From the NCBI GenBank assembly GCA_014904845.1, contig MU119254.1, forward strand, positions 1 through 64,000: a stretch of 64,000 nt of DNA, read 5' to 3'. Positions 1-11,729 of the stretch are shown here, in pieces (position 1 is the first letter of the stretch; the number at the start of each line of letters is the position of its first letter). Under the pieces are notes generated by a model, which worked only from the letters and a program-made list of their open reading frames with translations, did no database searches and was not told the origin of the DNA. Source of the stretch: Acephala macrosclerotiorum (lineage: Eukaryota > Ascomycota > Leotiomycetes > Helotiales > Mollisiaceae). The position numbers and the translations under genes were made by a program.

Positions 1-92
<92 letters not shown>
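1..92. repeat. (ATT)n microsatellite
   Basis: Uninterrupted ATT triplets, about 30 copies, at the left edge of the window and continuous with the AT-rich block that follows. The array may extend beyond the window. Confidence 0.97.
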
Positions 93-93
<1 letters not shown>

Positions 94-900
94 AAGTTTA
101 TTATAATAAAATATATTTTTAATTTAATTACGTAATTTTATTAATTTTAATTCGAAATAATAATATTAATTTAATTTTATAAAAATTAAAATTATTATAT
201 ATAATTTATTTAAATAAATATATTTATACGTTTTTTTTTTTGTTTTTTTTTTTAATTTTTAATAATTTAATTTTTGAAAAAATCTCGATTATAAAAATAT
301 TATATAAAATATAAAATTACGTAAATATAATCGTAATATTTTTTATAATTTATTTATCGATTAAAAAAAATTATAATAATAATTTAAAAAACTATTAATT
401 AAAATTATAAATTAAAATTAATATTTATAAAAAAAAATTTAAATATAAAAATATTTATTTTAAAATATATTTTTAATAAATTTTTTAATTTGTAAATTTT
501 TTTTTATTTAATATTTTAAGTTTAAAATATATTTTTATAAAAAACGAAATAAAAATATATAAAAAAAAATTAAATTTTTTAAATTATAATATAAAATTCG
601 CGAATTTAATTAATTTTTTTTATTTATTTAATTTGAATTTAATTGAAAAAATTTAATAATAAATAAAAAAAAATTAAAAAAATTATTTTATATATCGAAA
701 AATGAAAAAAATTTATATAAAAAATTATAAAAATTATAAAATCAAATAAATTTACGTAATTTTAAATATTATATAAAATAATTAATTTATAAAATTAAAA
801 ATATTATTATAATACGAAATTTAATTATTATTTATTAATATATTATTTTAATTATAAAATAAAAATTAAATAATAAATCAATTATTATTTGTTCGACTTA
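93..900. repeat. AT-rich RIP-like block, left part
   Basis: Almost pure A/T. The few G and C bases occur nearly always together as CpG (for example tacgta, ttcgaa, tacgaa); isolated G or C is rare. No ORF of note and no recognisable element survives. The pattern fits a repeat saturated by C-to-T mutation on both strands in non-CpG contexts. That is an inference; the composition itself is directly visible. Confidence 0.8.
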
Positions 901-1990
901 AGGACTAATATCAACTTTTTTATATGCACGTAATATCAATACTTCTTACAATGAGCGATTTCACTCAAATTTAACCGAGGTACCCAAATAGAGCGATTTG
1001 ATTGGTTCATTAAGAAATTTTGCAGTAGAAATGCCTTAGAATAATATATAATCGCTTCGACAAAGAACACTAAAACTTCAATTAATATGCGATTACACTT
1101 ATAATTTATTAATTAATCCAAATCGCATAAAACTTGTAAATAAGTTGAAACTCAATTAAATACCTCTAGATTCCAAGTTTTAAGCGATTCTATTAATCCG
1201 TTATTGCGCAAATTAATAAAATATAGTCGCACTCAATCAAAATGCCGACCGCAAAACTCCCAAGTGCGTTTCTGCCTTAGGCACTCAAATGCTGGAGCAC
1301 CAAAAATCCATTCTACGGCTGCGCAGCTTTTAAGAGGGGTCCCAGGGGGTCTCCCCCTGGAATATATACTAAGAAAAGTGATTTAAATCAATTGAATAGA
1401 TTGTAGTAACTCAATATAAGAGACGGGGGTCTTAGGGGGTGTTCCCCTGGTGTGAGGCTCTGCCAGAAGTGCGTTTTTGCCTAAGGCACTAAGGCAATAA
1501 AACACCAGAATCTAGCTCTATAGCTGCGCAGCTTTCAAGGGGGGTCCTAGGGGGTCTCCCCCTAGTAAATATAATCGTAATAACTATTTATAATCAATAG
1601 AATCAATCGTAGCAACTTAATATAAGAGACGGGGGTCCCAGGGAGTGTCCCCCTGGTAATATAAGCTCCGCAGTAAGTGTGTTCTGCCTTAGGCACTAAG
1701 AGCTTATCAGCTTATCGGCTTCACCGCCCGGCAGAATCTCAAACTACTACTCCATCTCAATAACTATGCCAACTTCAAATGCTTATAAAACGCTCAAATC
1801 AAGAGCTTTTAACTTGAAACTTGAAATAAAAGCAGATTACTAAAGTCGAAGACTTTGTAGCCCCTCGCAGGGGCGCCTCTGCGAGGCCTGCGGAGCAAAA
1901 TGTGCGTCGAGTAAAGAAAGAAAAAACTCGTCTGCTATTGGCTCGCTTAGCGAGCCGCCGAACGGGCTTTTTCTTTCGAAACGAGAGAAA
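901..1990. other. GC-richer island with hairpins inside the AT block
   Basis: This segment has ordinary base composition between two AT deserts. It holds the tandem repeat described separately and two further strong palindromes. Positions 1863-1886 form an 8-bp stem (CCTCGCAG/CTGCGAGG). Positions 1940-1956 form a perfect 7-bp stem with a 3-nt loop (GGCTCGC TTA GCGAGCC). Short words such as GCGATT recur at 900-1200. No gene is recognised. Such GC-rich hairpin clusters in AT-rich DNA recall fungal mitochondrial GC clusters, but I cannot show a mitochondrial origin. Confidence 0.6.
1262..1697 (+). repeat. Tandem repeat, period about 206 bp, with hairpins
   Basis: The word AAGTGCGTTTCTGCCTTAGG recurs in variant form at 1262, 1467 and 1675, so the period is 205-208 bp; the third copy is partial. 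Each full unit carries GCTGCGCAGC, then a GGGGTCC element, then GAGACGGGGGTC. Copy 1 has the hairpin CCAGGGGG-TCT-CCCCCTGG (1342-1360). Copy 2 has CTAGGGGG-TCT-CCCCCTAG (1547-1565). Both arms changed together, so pairing is kept. Confidence 0.85.
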
Positions 1991-3500
1991 CATTTTATAT
2001 TAATTAATAAAATTATTAATTTAAAAATTAAATATTTAAAATTTAAAAACGTTATAATCGTAAAAATAAATTATTTTAAACGATTTTTTTTTAAATATTA
2101 TTTAAATATTATTTAAAATAAATATAAAATTTATTTTTATTTATTAATTAATTTATTATTATTTTTTTAATTTATTTATAATATTTTTTTTTCGTTTATA
2201 ATAATTTTTTAAATATTTTTATAATTCGTTTTTCGTTTTTTAATAATTATATTTTTCGTTTATATAAAATATTTTATAATTTTCAAATAAAAATTAATAT
2301 TTTTTTAAAAAATATATTTTTTATTTATTTATTAAAATTATTTTTAAAATATTTTTATATAATATAATTCGTATATTTATTTTATTTATAATATTTAATA
2401 TTAAATATAATAAATTTTATATTTTTTTATTTAAATATTATTTTAACGAATAAAAAATAAATAATTTTATAAATAATTTTATAAATAATTTAAATATTTT
2501 AATAAAATAAATTATAAAAACGAATATAAAAACGAATAAACGTTTTTATAAAACGTTTTTTAATAATAATATATAAAAAATTTATATAATTATAATATAT
2601 TATTAATATATTATTTAATTAATTAATTTAAAATTATAAAATATAAATATAATTAAAATAAAAAATAAAAAATAATATTAATTTAATATAATAATTTAAT
2701 TAATTATTAAATTGAATTTTTTATAAAATAATATTATTTTACGTAATAAATATAAATTTAAATTAATTATTTAAAAATACGAATTTTTTTATAATTCGAT
2801 AATATTTAATAATATTCGATTAAAATTTTTTAATATTTTTAATTTATTATATTTCGTTTTTTTAATAAATTTTTATTAATTTATAATTAAAAACAATTAT
2901 TAATTAATATTAATATAATTAAAAATTATTTAAAAAATAAAATTCGAAAATAAATATAAAATATTATTAATTATATACGATTTTAAATCGTATATAAATA
3001 TTATATAATATTTATTTTAATAATAATTATTTAAAATAAAAAATTAAATTTTTTTTTAAAAAAAAAATTAAATAATATTTTTAATTATTAATTTATTAAT
3101 TTATTAAATTTTTAATTTTTTATAATTTTAATTTTATTTATATTTTAACGATTTTTAAATTTAATAATATTAATTATAATATTATTAATACGAATAAAAT
3201 TAATTATAATTTATTTTTAAATTTTAAAAAATATATTTTATTTAAAAAAAAAAAATTTAAAATTTTTAAAATACGTTTAATAAATTTTTTTTAATATATT
3301 TACGTTTTATAATTAATTTAAATTATTTATAAAATTTAAAATACGAAAATTAGAAAAATAATATATTAAATAAAATAATATAAAAAAATAATAAAATTTA
3401 AAATAAAAAAATTTAATTATAAATTAATTCATTTTAATTAATAAATTAAATTTATTTAAAGTAATTCGTAATTCGTAAATCAATTTATTTATTAATCAAA
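1991..3500. repeat. AT-rich RIP-like block, right part
   Basis: Same character as the left block: long A/T runs with residual G and C nearly all in CpG (for example acgatt, ttcgtt, tacgaa). No coding potential and no intact repeat boundaries are visible. It ends abruptly near 3500, where normal composition resumes. Confidence 0.8.
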
Positions 3501-4917
3501 GTAAAAATAAAAAGATTTTTTTTTTGATTGTTCTATAGTAAACGAAAGCTCCTCATGTACTAAAAGACACGTGACCAGCGCTGCCCTCGAAACTAGTTAT
3601 TTACAAGGATTTTTAAAGAGGGAGCATATAGCTCCATCACAGTGGCCCAAAGCAAAGGGTGGCCCAAAGTAAGGGGTGGGGCCTTATATTCTCCGCTGCT
3701 CGGGTGAGATAATCCGTCGGCGCGGCCACAATAATAAGCTCCCTAGATTTGGGAATTTAGCCATTTAACGCCAGAACCTTACTAACCCACTATCCATAAA
3801 TTCGTCGAGGTGCATCTCGCCCCGTCCTGTTAGCGTTATAGGGAGGTTCCGATGAAAATACTAAGCTTTTTCGACAACTCCGCCAAAAGCGAGAGAACGT
3901 ATGGATTCTAAACCTTTGGGTGGTCCTTGGTAGCCTTCCTCGACAACATTAGTATGGATGACAAGCCCAATGAATTCGTGTACTCTGGGAACATAAAACG
4001 TGTCGCACGCAGGCCGGATGAAAAAGGAGCGAAGCCCATATGATGTCTTTGAGCTCATTCGGTAACTCTGCAAACTTGTGAAAGGTAGTTAGAGGTTCAT
4101 CTCTGGTATTCGGTGTCTGCGATGTCTGTGTCCCGTTCGTTGAAGATTTCTTGTGTTAGAATCTAGCAGTGTATTCATACCGTAGTGTTAGAAGTGAGAT
4201 TCGATATACGCGTATGGCAGAAGGACAGTGGAAGAAGATTCGGAGTGTATTTTATATACGCCACGGAAGTCCTGCTTCGTGAATGTAATATTCTGGTGTC
4301 TTTAGTGCCCTCATGTGTGATTCCCAGGAGCTACTTGTTGATAGTGTATGGAGTAGTAAAGGTGAAAAAGTCTAGACAAAGAAATGGACTTTAATTGGCG
4401 CCGCCTTTGAAATGATCTCAGAAGTCTTCCTATGCTAGTGCATTGCGCAGGTACTTACTTGGCACAAGAGGACCTATCCTGCAGATCGAGGTATGAGTCA
4501 ATTCCCATAATTCGTAGCTATAATCTTGTAAGCTAAAGAGTAGAATGATCAGGCAATGGTTTGAGTTGATTTTCATTTCTAAAAAGAGGAGCCCAGCGAG
4601 GGTGGAACTTCGAAGAGCAGGAGTGCGATCTACAAGCCGCTGTTGGTTAACATTATCACTTTAATAAGAATGTATCCCAAATTTGCCCCATGATATCTCC
4701 GCAGTTGTTGACGATTGTCGCAAGTCTGAAAGAGTAGAGTTAGCAGTCATACTATAAAATGTAGATGCTGAAGAGAAAATCCGACTCTTACCTATAACTT
4801 GCATCCCGTTACTTTCTAGCATCGAATTGTTGCGCACCATACTTCCACTATAATGGATATTTGGAGTGAGTGTGGGTGTGGTCTTCCTTTCTCATGTACT
4901 AGAATCATTGCTCTTGG
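3501..4917. other. Unassigned region next to the AT block
   Basis: Composition is normal, and open frames on both strands are short (at most about 70 codons). None resembles a known family or splices into a convincing model. The left edge (3540-3900) has short near-repeats such as GGCCCAAAG at about 3643 and 3661. No RNA gene is recognised. Confidence 0.5.
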
Positions 4918-6003
4918 TCACTTGTCTGAAATTTTCGTTCCGATGAGATATAATGCACATGCGATAGCGACAACAAGCATGCTTTCGGCAAAAAGTTCCG
5001 ATGGACGCCAAGAGGGCCGTGAGGGCCATGAGCCCCAGGAGGAGGGTTGGGGAGAGACTTCTGTCGAAGGAAGCTGTCTTGGGCCTCCTTGGGTTGCAAT
5101 TAGTTTGCGTGCATGCATACTTATAGAAATATGAAGTACCTTGTTTCTTCGCAGCTGCACGCTTATTTTTCTTACCCCGAGATTTGTTGCGACCTCGTAA
5201 CTGCATTTTCGTTTTCAGTTTCAATTCCTTAGAGCCTGCTATGTGATGTTAGGTGATGGATTACGAATCTCTCATTCGGTATACTTACTCATATCCTCGT
5301 CGCCTTGGAACTCGTCGTCACTTTGAGAAGTGGTAGTGCTCTCGTCCGTCAAGGTCAGCTCCGCAATCTTCTGCCGTCTCCAGTCATATGCAGTGCAGAT
5401 TTTGGTCATCATCTGATCCGCAAAAATCTTGCCCTCCAGACTTCCAATAAAAGTTTCATCCAAGGTTCGGGAAACATTATCAAGCTTTTCCACTCCGTTG
5501 AAGATCGTATAAAACTTTTGAAGCAACGCTTCACCTTGTAGAACTCCCTTTTCAATCTCCCTCTTCAGGCGCTGCAGTGAATTGCTCCACGTGCTTTTGA
5601 TCTCACCCCTTTGCAAATAAACAAATGGTTTCAAATTTCTCCAGGACCGGCTTGGTGACAGACCGCACACAGCTGCATCGAGCTCGTAACACGCCTGAAG
5701 AAATTGCCACAAAGAATAGCCTGCAACTGGGTGTGCAAGGAAGAATTCTCCAAACTCCAAATCTTCGATCATTTCCCAGGACTTCAAAAAGGTACTTTGG
5801 TTGGTTGGCCTTGCATGCTCCTGGAACCCTTTCGTCCTATCGAACCATGTCGAAGCATAGATATCTTCGGCTTCATTGCTATGCCGTGCTTCGTGAAAAT
5901 TGTAGACTGCTCTCTGCTGAGGTGTAGGATTAGATTTGGATTTTTGATCATCATCTGAGAACGCTATTCGGATGTAGTTTGTCTCGTCGGGGAGTATTGC
6001 CAT
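4918..6003 (-). CDS. Hypothetical protein with C-terminal membrane anchor (327 aa)
   Basis: I do not recognise the family. The model has three exons: 6003-5289, 5238-5140 and 5087-4918. The introns are 50 nt (GTAAGT, CTAAC branch) and 52 nt (GTACTT donor), and the summed length is an exact multiple of three. Exon 1 encodes an acidic, mostly helical region. Exon 2 is very basic (Lys/Arg rich). Exon 3 ends in one hydrophobic segment (SMLVVAIACALYLIG) followed by a short charged tail, suggesting a tail-anchored membrane protein. If intron 2 is retained, another frame ends near 4892, also with a hydrophobic stretch, so the C-terminus is the least certain part. The start is the first ATG of the long frame. 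It stands alone on this strand, between the AT block and a HET gene. Confidence 0.6.
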
Positions 6004-7121
6004 GGTGTTTCGGTCTCGAGCGTCTCAGTATTTGCGGTGATGAGCAGGCAGTATCTGCAAACGCTTTTGCTTTCAGTCAGTGAGATGGAAGTCGAGTGAG
6101 CGGGAACTCAAGGACGGGTATAATATACGCAGGAATTTAGCGGCTAGGCCCAAATCCTGAATGTTATTTTCGGGGAGGAAGAGGGGACAATTTGTGGCGT
6201 CCAGTAAAACCTCCCCGATCCGGCGCGTACGCCACTTGCTTGGGGATGCAACATTCAGTGTGGCATCCTTATCAGCTCACCGGGTGGCACCAAAATGGTC
6301 TGTTTCCACGACGATATGATAATGGAAGCTCTGGTTAATATTTTCACTTGAAGAATTGTGACTATTGAGCCTCCAGTTCGTCAGGCTAATTGGCTTTTCG
6401 TCGGTGAGCGAAAGCTGCGCATCACAGCCACGATAACTGCTGGCCCTCATGTCAACCGCGAGGCTCTCGCTTGCAGCCCCTTTCCAAGCCCAGCCTTGCA
6501 CGCAGAGAATATTAACTTGATTCACGAAGACGTGCCCGATTGTGGTGAAGCCTGCTGGGCGAGTAGACCAACTTTGCGACCAACGATACGTGGTAGTGCG
6601 TGGGAGTAGTTGTAGTACAGAAGAGACCAGACTCAATGACCTGTCTAATTTGAGACATCGAGCTCATATCAGCAGACCGCAACCCAAGCCACTGCGGTTC
6701 GTCAGATGATGTGTGAACGCCGACTTCGCTGGCACCACACTTTATATTCACCCAGGCGGAAGAGAACAGACGATGCACTGGCGCTAATCCATTGGATTTA
6801 TGTCGAGCTACAGCAAACACGCTTGGCAAAGTCCGCCTCGTGGCTATTGACAATCACGCCAAGAGTGCATACCGTCAAGTTAGCTGAGAGCGTTAACTAT
6901 TAGTACAAATGTCGGAAAGTCCTGTTGGGCATCAGTTTTCACAGCTGTACAGTAATGGCATAAGGCCAGAATGACTGTGCTTGCAGGGCAATCGCGAATC
7001 AAACTCCATTACCATTAGAAGGCTGTACAGTAATCGCTTTGCACTACATCGGGCTCATGCGATATCGCAGGACCAACAAATAACTAGCCATGGATATGCC
7101 TTCGACCTCTGATGACCAGCA
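6004..7121. other. Intergenic region, unknown gene to HET gene
   Basis: This holds the promoter side of the 4918-6003 gene and the 3' side of the HET gene. Overlapping open frames of 80-120 codons lie on both strands at 6277-6903, but none shows a domain, a credible start context or splice closure. I regard them as chance. Confidence 0.5.
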
Positions 7122-9569
7122 TCAGACTATCGTAAATCCATCCACATTACAGTACGGATACTCTGGAATCAACTTCTTGTTTGGTGGTAAACTCTCTCCG
7201 TCCATCCTTCCGTGAATATAGCATTCCCCAACGAACGTGCATCGACCAGAATTTGCGACCTTTCGAAGCACAACTGGGACACTACAGCCAAACAAGATGC
7301 AAACCATGTCCCCGGTCTTGCTCTCTTGGGGACCCAGTCCCAGCAAAGGCCCATGTTTGGGCTCGGTCGACCCTCTTCCTTTGGTTAGAAATAGTCTCCT
7401 GCACCAAGTAACCGCTCTCATTCTCTCCAGAAACATCTTCATGGCGTCGGGAGTATCATCTGCGTCTTTCAACAGATTCATATTCAGATCGCCATTGGAG
7501 TTGGCCTGATGAAGGCATTCTAGACAAGCGCGACGATACCATGTAGGAGCAGCCATGCCGTCAAGGCCCCGGTCTGCAACGAGAGTCCGCCAAAGTCTCT
7601 CTGGAACTCTTTCAGGAAATAGGTCAGTCACTGGGTCTTTCGCCCAGCCTCCAAACTGCAGCCCCTCTACTGGCAGAACTCCATCAAGCACTCTACCAGA
7701 CACTTCTTCTCCGATTGTATCGATCTGGAATCCTTTGACGTGGAGCGTGCCATCAAATCTCGGTGATGGGGACAGAAAGAGCTTGGTGGTGCCTGACTGC
7801 GATGATTTGCCTAAGGGCACAGTGGGTATTGTGGTCGTGTTTCTTGCTGCTTCGATATCTTCAACTTCGGGTTGCTTCTGGAACTGCAGGCCTTCTTCGA
7901 ATCTTCCAAAAACAAAGCTGGGAAGCAGACCTCCAGAGGCATTATATCGTTGTTGATGTTGTCGCTCCAGAATACCAACGAGGCTATCACCATTCTTCCT
8001 ACCATCGAGAATTCCTAAAGCGCCCCCATACTCATGTTTATCTATCGCTGGAACCCAGGTTGGGATTTTCTCTTCCTCAACTCGACCTTGTTTCTCGAGC
8101 TCCAGGACTTCTAGTGGAGGCTTCTTCCGTGGCCTCGGAGCCCAGTGCCGACAGATGATATCAAGCGATTGTGACTTCTCAATACAGTATTCCATGAAGT
8201 CCGCCCATACATCAATGAGCCGCTTGTCATAGTTGGGAATGATCCGGGGGTCAATAGGAGTCTCGGATCCCATCAAATGTTGGATGTGCTTCTGCGAAAC
8301 GACAAGCTCATAGATCCAGGAGAGGCTATTCTTGATGTACGTCATGAAATTAGGAGTCGGTTGCCTTACCCAACTTGGTTGGTGGGCCAAGTCATTATAA
8401 ATGACTGTGTCTTTCGCCAGAGATAGTACAGCATAAATCGTGTCCCTTGGCTCAGAAGCCTCAAAAGGTAGGAAAAGAGAAGACACGAGGACCTCTAAGT
8501 CGATGAGTCGCTGCTGGATTTGGCCATTGTCGGATCTGCGAAAAAGGTTGCTGCTCGCATTGACGAGTATAGCTGCGCCGAGAGCTCGAGGTTCCGGAAT
8601 GTCAAACTGCATAGTTGGATCCAGCTTGGCCAAAGTCTTCCGTCCGTGTTTGAGAATGTCTTTGATCTCTAGGTGCTTCGTCATTGCGAGTGCAATCGCG
8701 TCCGCGAAGTCGGTCCACATCATTTGTTCTTCGCCCCAGTGAACAAATGCGTCTTTGGCCAGCGCCAACTCCTGAATGACCCACCGTCGGCTAAACCATC
8801 GATTCTTCATCAACTTTATGAGCAAATACCATTTCTCTGGATCTTGCTCCCTGATAAGATTGTCGAACTCCTCCAGATTCAAGATCTGCCGCAGAAACTG
8901 GAACGTCCTTCCAGTGTCTTCGTTTCCTTCCCCCAGCCAAATACATACAGACTGTGCTTGACTATATATCTCATTCATTCGTGCCACCTGTGCAGTCTTC
9001 TCCCTCAGAGCTTCGGTTTCGTTGGCCTGATTAATGCACAACGCATCAACCCAAAGATCGACATCAACTTTTGGTTCTCGGAAGTTTACCAGCGCGGCGT
9101 ACAGATTCTCTCGGACATAGAATTTCTCGAATCGATTGAACTCAGTCATCTTCTGGGGGTGGTCATATGGTCGGGCATCCTGATAGATGCGAAGTTCTTT
9201 CTCAGCTTTCGCGTCTACCTCTCCCCACCAGTACGAGAGCGCGCGGTATGGGTGTATCTTCGTCTTGGACTTGGGAGGGCGGTTGGGTGGTGGTGAAAGT
9301 CCGCTTTGGAAAAGCATACATGATAGTGGTGCATCTCTCTTGTCGTCATGGAAGATCCTCAGTACCCGAATGTCCTCGTGGTAGTCGATCGGTTCGTATG
9401 TGTAGGTGTTTTTCTTCTGTAAGATGCTTTTCCGTGCGATTTCCTTCCACGCCCTCGAAGCCCCGCCAGATTCGAATCCTCGCGATCGTTTTCGGGTCTT
9501 CGAGGGACCAATCGCTTTGACTGCCGCTTTGCTGGCATGTGAGTTTTGATCGTCTGCTGAGCCCGACAT
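7122..9569 (-). CDS. HET-domain (heterokaryon incompatibility) protein, intact
   Basis: A single-exon gene of 815 aa. The HET domain (PF06985) is complete in its signatures: YRALSYWWG at 108-116, LWVDALCINQ at 172-181 and RWVIQELALA near 262-271. A long C-terminal half ends in the usual block (VCILFGCSVPVVLRK...FVGECYIHG) seen at the end of many HET proteins. The N-terminus has a basic patch (KTRKRSRG) that could be a nuclear signal. HET proteins trigger cell death after fusion of unlike hyphae and act in allorecognition; some are paired with NLR partners, but no NLR gene is seen here. It is the only one of three HET loci in this window with an open frame. Confidence 0.93.
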   Translation of the reverse strand: MSGSADDQNSHASKAAVKAIGPSKTRKRSRGFESGGASRAWKEIARKSILQKKNTYTYEPIDYHEDIRVLRIFHDDKRDAPLSCMLFQSGLSPPPNRPPKSKTKIHPYRALSYWWGEVDAKAEKELRIYQDARPYDHPQKMTEFNRFEKFYVRENLYAALVNFREPKVDVDLWVDALCINQANETEALREKTAQVARMNEIYSQAQSVCIWLGEGNEDTGRTFQFLRQILNLEEFDNLIREQDPEKWYLLIKLMKNRWFSRRWVIQELALAKDAFVHWGEEQMMWTDFADAIALAMTKHLEIKDILKHGRKTLAKLDPTMQFDIPEPRALGAAILVNASSNLFRRSDNGQIQQRLIDLEVLVSSLFLPFEASEPRDTIYAVLSLAKDTVIYNDLAHQPSWVRQPTPNFMTYIKNSLSWIYELVVSQKHIQHLMGSETPIDPRIIPNYDKRLIDVWADFMEYCIEKSQSLDIICRHWAPRPRKKPPLEVLELEKQGRVEEEKIPTWVPAIDKHEYGGALGILDGRKNGDSLVGILERQHQQRYNASGGLLPSFVFGRFEEGLQFQKQPEVEDIEAARNTTTIPTVPLGKSSQSGTTKLFLSPSPRFDGTLHVKGFQIDTIGEEVSGRVLDGVLPVEGLQFGGWAKDPVTDLFPERVPERLWRTLVADRGLDGMAAPTWYRRACLECLHQANSNGDLNMNLLKDADDTPDAMKMFLERMRAVTWCRRLFLTKGRGSTEPKHGPLLGLGPQESKTGDMVCILFGCSVPVVLRKVANSGRCTFVGECYIHGRMDGESLPPNKKLIPEYPYCNVDGFTIV

Positions 9570-10619
9570 GTTGGCAAACCACGATTGGCGATGATCAGGA
9601 GGTGTTTCCTAACAGGCTCTGTTGGAAGAGGCTCCATTTTGGAGGACCACGAGGCTGAGGCTCTGCTGATGGCATCACAATGTGACAGCTATGCAGAAGC
9701 TGTCAATATTGTGGCGCTCTCGACACCGCAGCAGCCTATAATATATCTTGGAGCTGGCGTCACGCCGGGGGTGTGGCTTCCGCAGCTGATCCGTTCCGCT
9801 GTCCCCATGGAGATCCAGCGGGCTAAAAGTAAAACAACGCGCTTATCTTCTCTCATGATGTTTCATTTGAGGAGCCTTACGACATTCAAAGCCACTGGAA
9901 TGTCCAACATATGCCGCCAAGCTACCCATGAGTGGTAAACGACCGACCCCCCTCCCTGAACAGACTAAGGCTTCAGCAAGTCAATAGCCATCAAAATCAA
10001 ATGTGCAAAATAATTGTTAGTTATAATATGGGCGCAAGCATCCTAACAAGCAGGGCGAACTCGCCCTCTTGGGACACAGTTCATCAACCAGAAGAACGAC
10101 ACCACCCAATGGTCTGATAATGCTCCCACTTTGCGATGGCTTTTTGACAGGCTGCCGAAAGCCACTTGCCACAGCATGGTAAAGGGGGGCGACAAGAGTA
10201 GAGTGCTTCCAATCAGCATTTGATACACTACACCGCGGGAGCCGCAACCAGAATTCACTCACCGAAGACCAGAGCAGCCTCCTATTCAGCTCGGGCGAGC
10301 ACTCTTCATTCGGAAAGATCGGCATCCATGGACCCAAAGTTGGTGAGCCGAAGAAAGCCACTTTCAATAATTCGAGCGTACTTTTAACCCACAATTGGAG
10401 AAAATCATAACCTTGGACAATAGCCATAAATAATTTTTGAAGACTCTCGCGTTTTCCGAAAGTCTTGAGAAGCCTGGAAGGCAGTACCACATGATGAAAT
10501 CATGTGAGCTAAAGATCATATCGAAATCGCAACCATTTTGTAGGAATTCCAGGTCACGTGGTAATCGCGCATTTCTTCTATGCTCCTGACCAACCTCCTG
10601 GCCCAAAGATTATATTATT
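9570..10619. other. Promoter side of the HET gene; unassigned frames
   Basis: Upstream of the HET start there is no clear TATA box. A 157-codon frame on the minus strand (10490-10017) has an ATG start and a hydrophobic N-terminal third, but no recognisable domain, and it abuts an AT-rich block; I do not call it a gene. Confidence 0.4.
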
Positions 10620-11010
10620 TTATAAGGAATAATTTGAAATATTATAATAACTGGAAAGTGGGATCCCGCGAAAATCACGTGCAAGCACGGACTAATTATA
10701 TATTTTTGATTAAGTTTTTAAATTTTTAAATTATAAAATTATAAAATTTAAAAAATTAAATATAAATAAATATAAATGATTTAATATAATATTAATATTA
10801 ATACAAAATTATATATTTAATTATATATTAATTTATATAAATAATTTAATTTAAAAAATAATAATAATAATAATAAAAATTTAAATACGATTATATTTAT
10901 TATTAAAATAAAATTAAAAACGAATAAAAAATTAATTAATATTTTAAAAAATAAAATAAAAACTTTAAATATTATTAAAAAATAATTTAAACTTTTTTTT
11001 TTCGTATTTC
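10620..11010. repeat. Small AT-rich RIP-like block
   Basis: A second A/T desert with the same CpG-only residue pattern as positions 93-3500 (for example tacgat, aacgaa, ttcgta) and one AAT triplet run near 10860. No coding potential. Confidence 0.7.
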
Positions 11011-11364
11011 CAATGAATTTTATTTACAAAAATAAAAACGCTACAACGCATTCTAAATCACGAGCTCTGGATTCAAACCTAGTAATAGAAAATCCATGTG
11101 TTTTACTTTTCCAAAAAAAATGCAATACAAAATTCAAAATGCTTCGCACGTAAAGCCAATGCGTTCCCAAAGACAAACCAGCCGGCTTATACACAATCAA
11201 TACTTTTCTTTTGATTGAAGTAATACAAATTTCAATCAATGCGCACAAATCCTCGTAGAAAATCAACGCTTAATGATAACTCGAGCTCCGAGGCCTTCGA
11301 GTCGAAGGCAAGTACTTCACATACGTTCAAAGAACTTAGTTTTGTGCCGCTTATGGGTAGCCTC

Positions 11365-11729
11365 CTACCTATATGGTGGTCGTTGGGGAGGCAAGACTCG
11401 GGCTTTGCCTGGTGGGGCTGGTAATATTCAAAGTTAGTATGGTATTCCATGTATCGTTAAAATATGGGGAGATGATGACTTATTAATAGGGGAATTAACT
11501 GACGTGATCCATTATGACGTATGGTTTCACATTTCTTGCACTTTATATGCGGCCTTCCATCGGTTGCACCATGATCGCTTTTCATTATCTCAACGCAATT
11601 ATCGCCTTCGCACTCCTCATCTTTGAATGTTTCGTTGTTAGGGGTATTTTCGTCTACCCAAGCTTTTTTGTAATTGTCTTTTCCACAGATATGGCATTCC
11701 CAGCCCCAGATTTCGGTTTGTCCGGGCAT
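11365..11729 (-). CDS. Small RanBP2-like zinc protein, copy A (92 aa)
   Basis: Two exons, 11729-11504 and 11417-11365. The 86-nt intron has a perfect TACTAAC branch site, and phase closes. The protein begins MPGQTEIWGWECHICGKDNY. Trp10-x-Cys12-x2-Cys15-x3-Asn19 matches the first half of a RanBP2-type zinc finger. A second CxxC (Cys64, Cys67) lies near the end, with Cys40 and Cys45 between, so the ribbon would carry a long insertion. A longer frame extends upstream, but the ATG of MPG is preferred because copy B (25365-25711) starts identically, has an intron at the same phase-1 position after a Ser-Pro codon junction, and shares the promoter. No signal peptide or membrane segment. RanBP2-type fingers bind RNA or ubiquitin in known proteins; the role here is unknown. 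Confidence 0.72.

Noticed and set aside
1..3500. Block of mitochondrial DNA inserted in the nucleus
   Set aside because: No mitochondrial gene, tRNA or intron ORF is visible, and the CpG-only pattern fits a nuclear mutational process better. Only the 901-1990 island remains open to this idea.
4853..5134. Plus-strand 93-codon ORF
   Set aside because: It lies antisense to exons 2-3 of the spliced gene at 4918-6003, which has better evidence.
10017..10490. 157-codon minus-strand ORF next to the AT block
   Set aside because: No domain, no splice partners and no family resemblance; it could be chance in a non-coding region.
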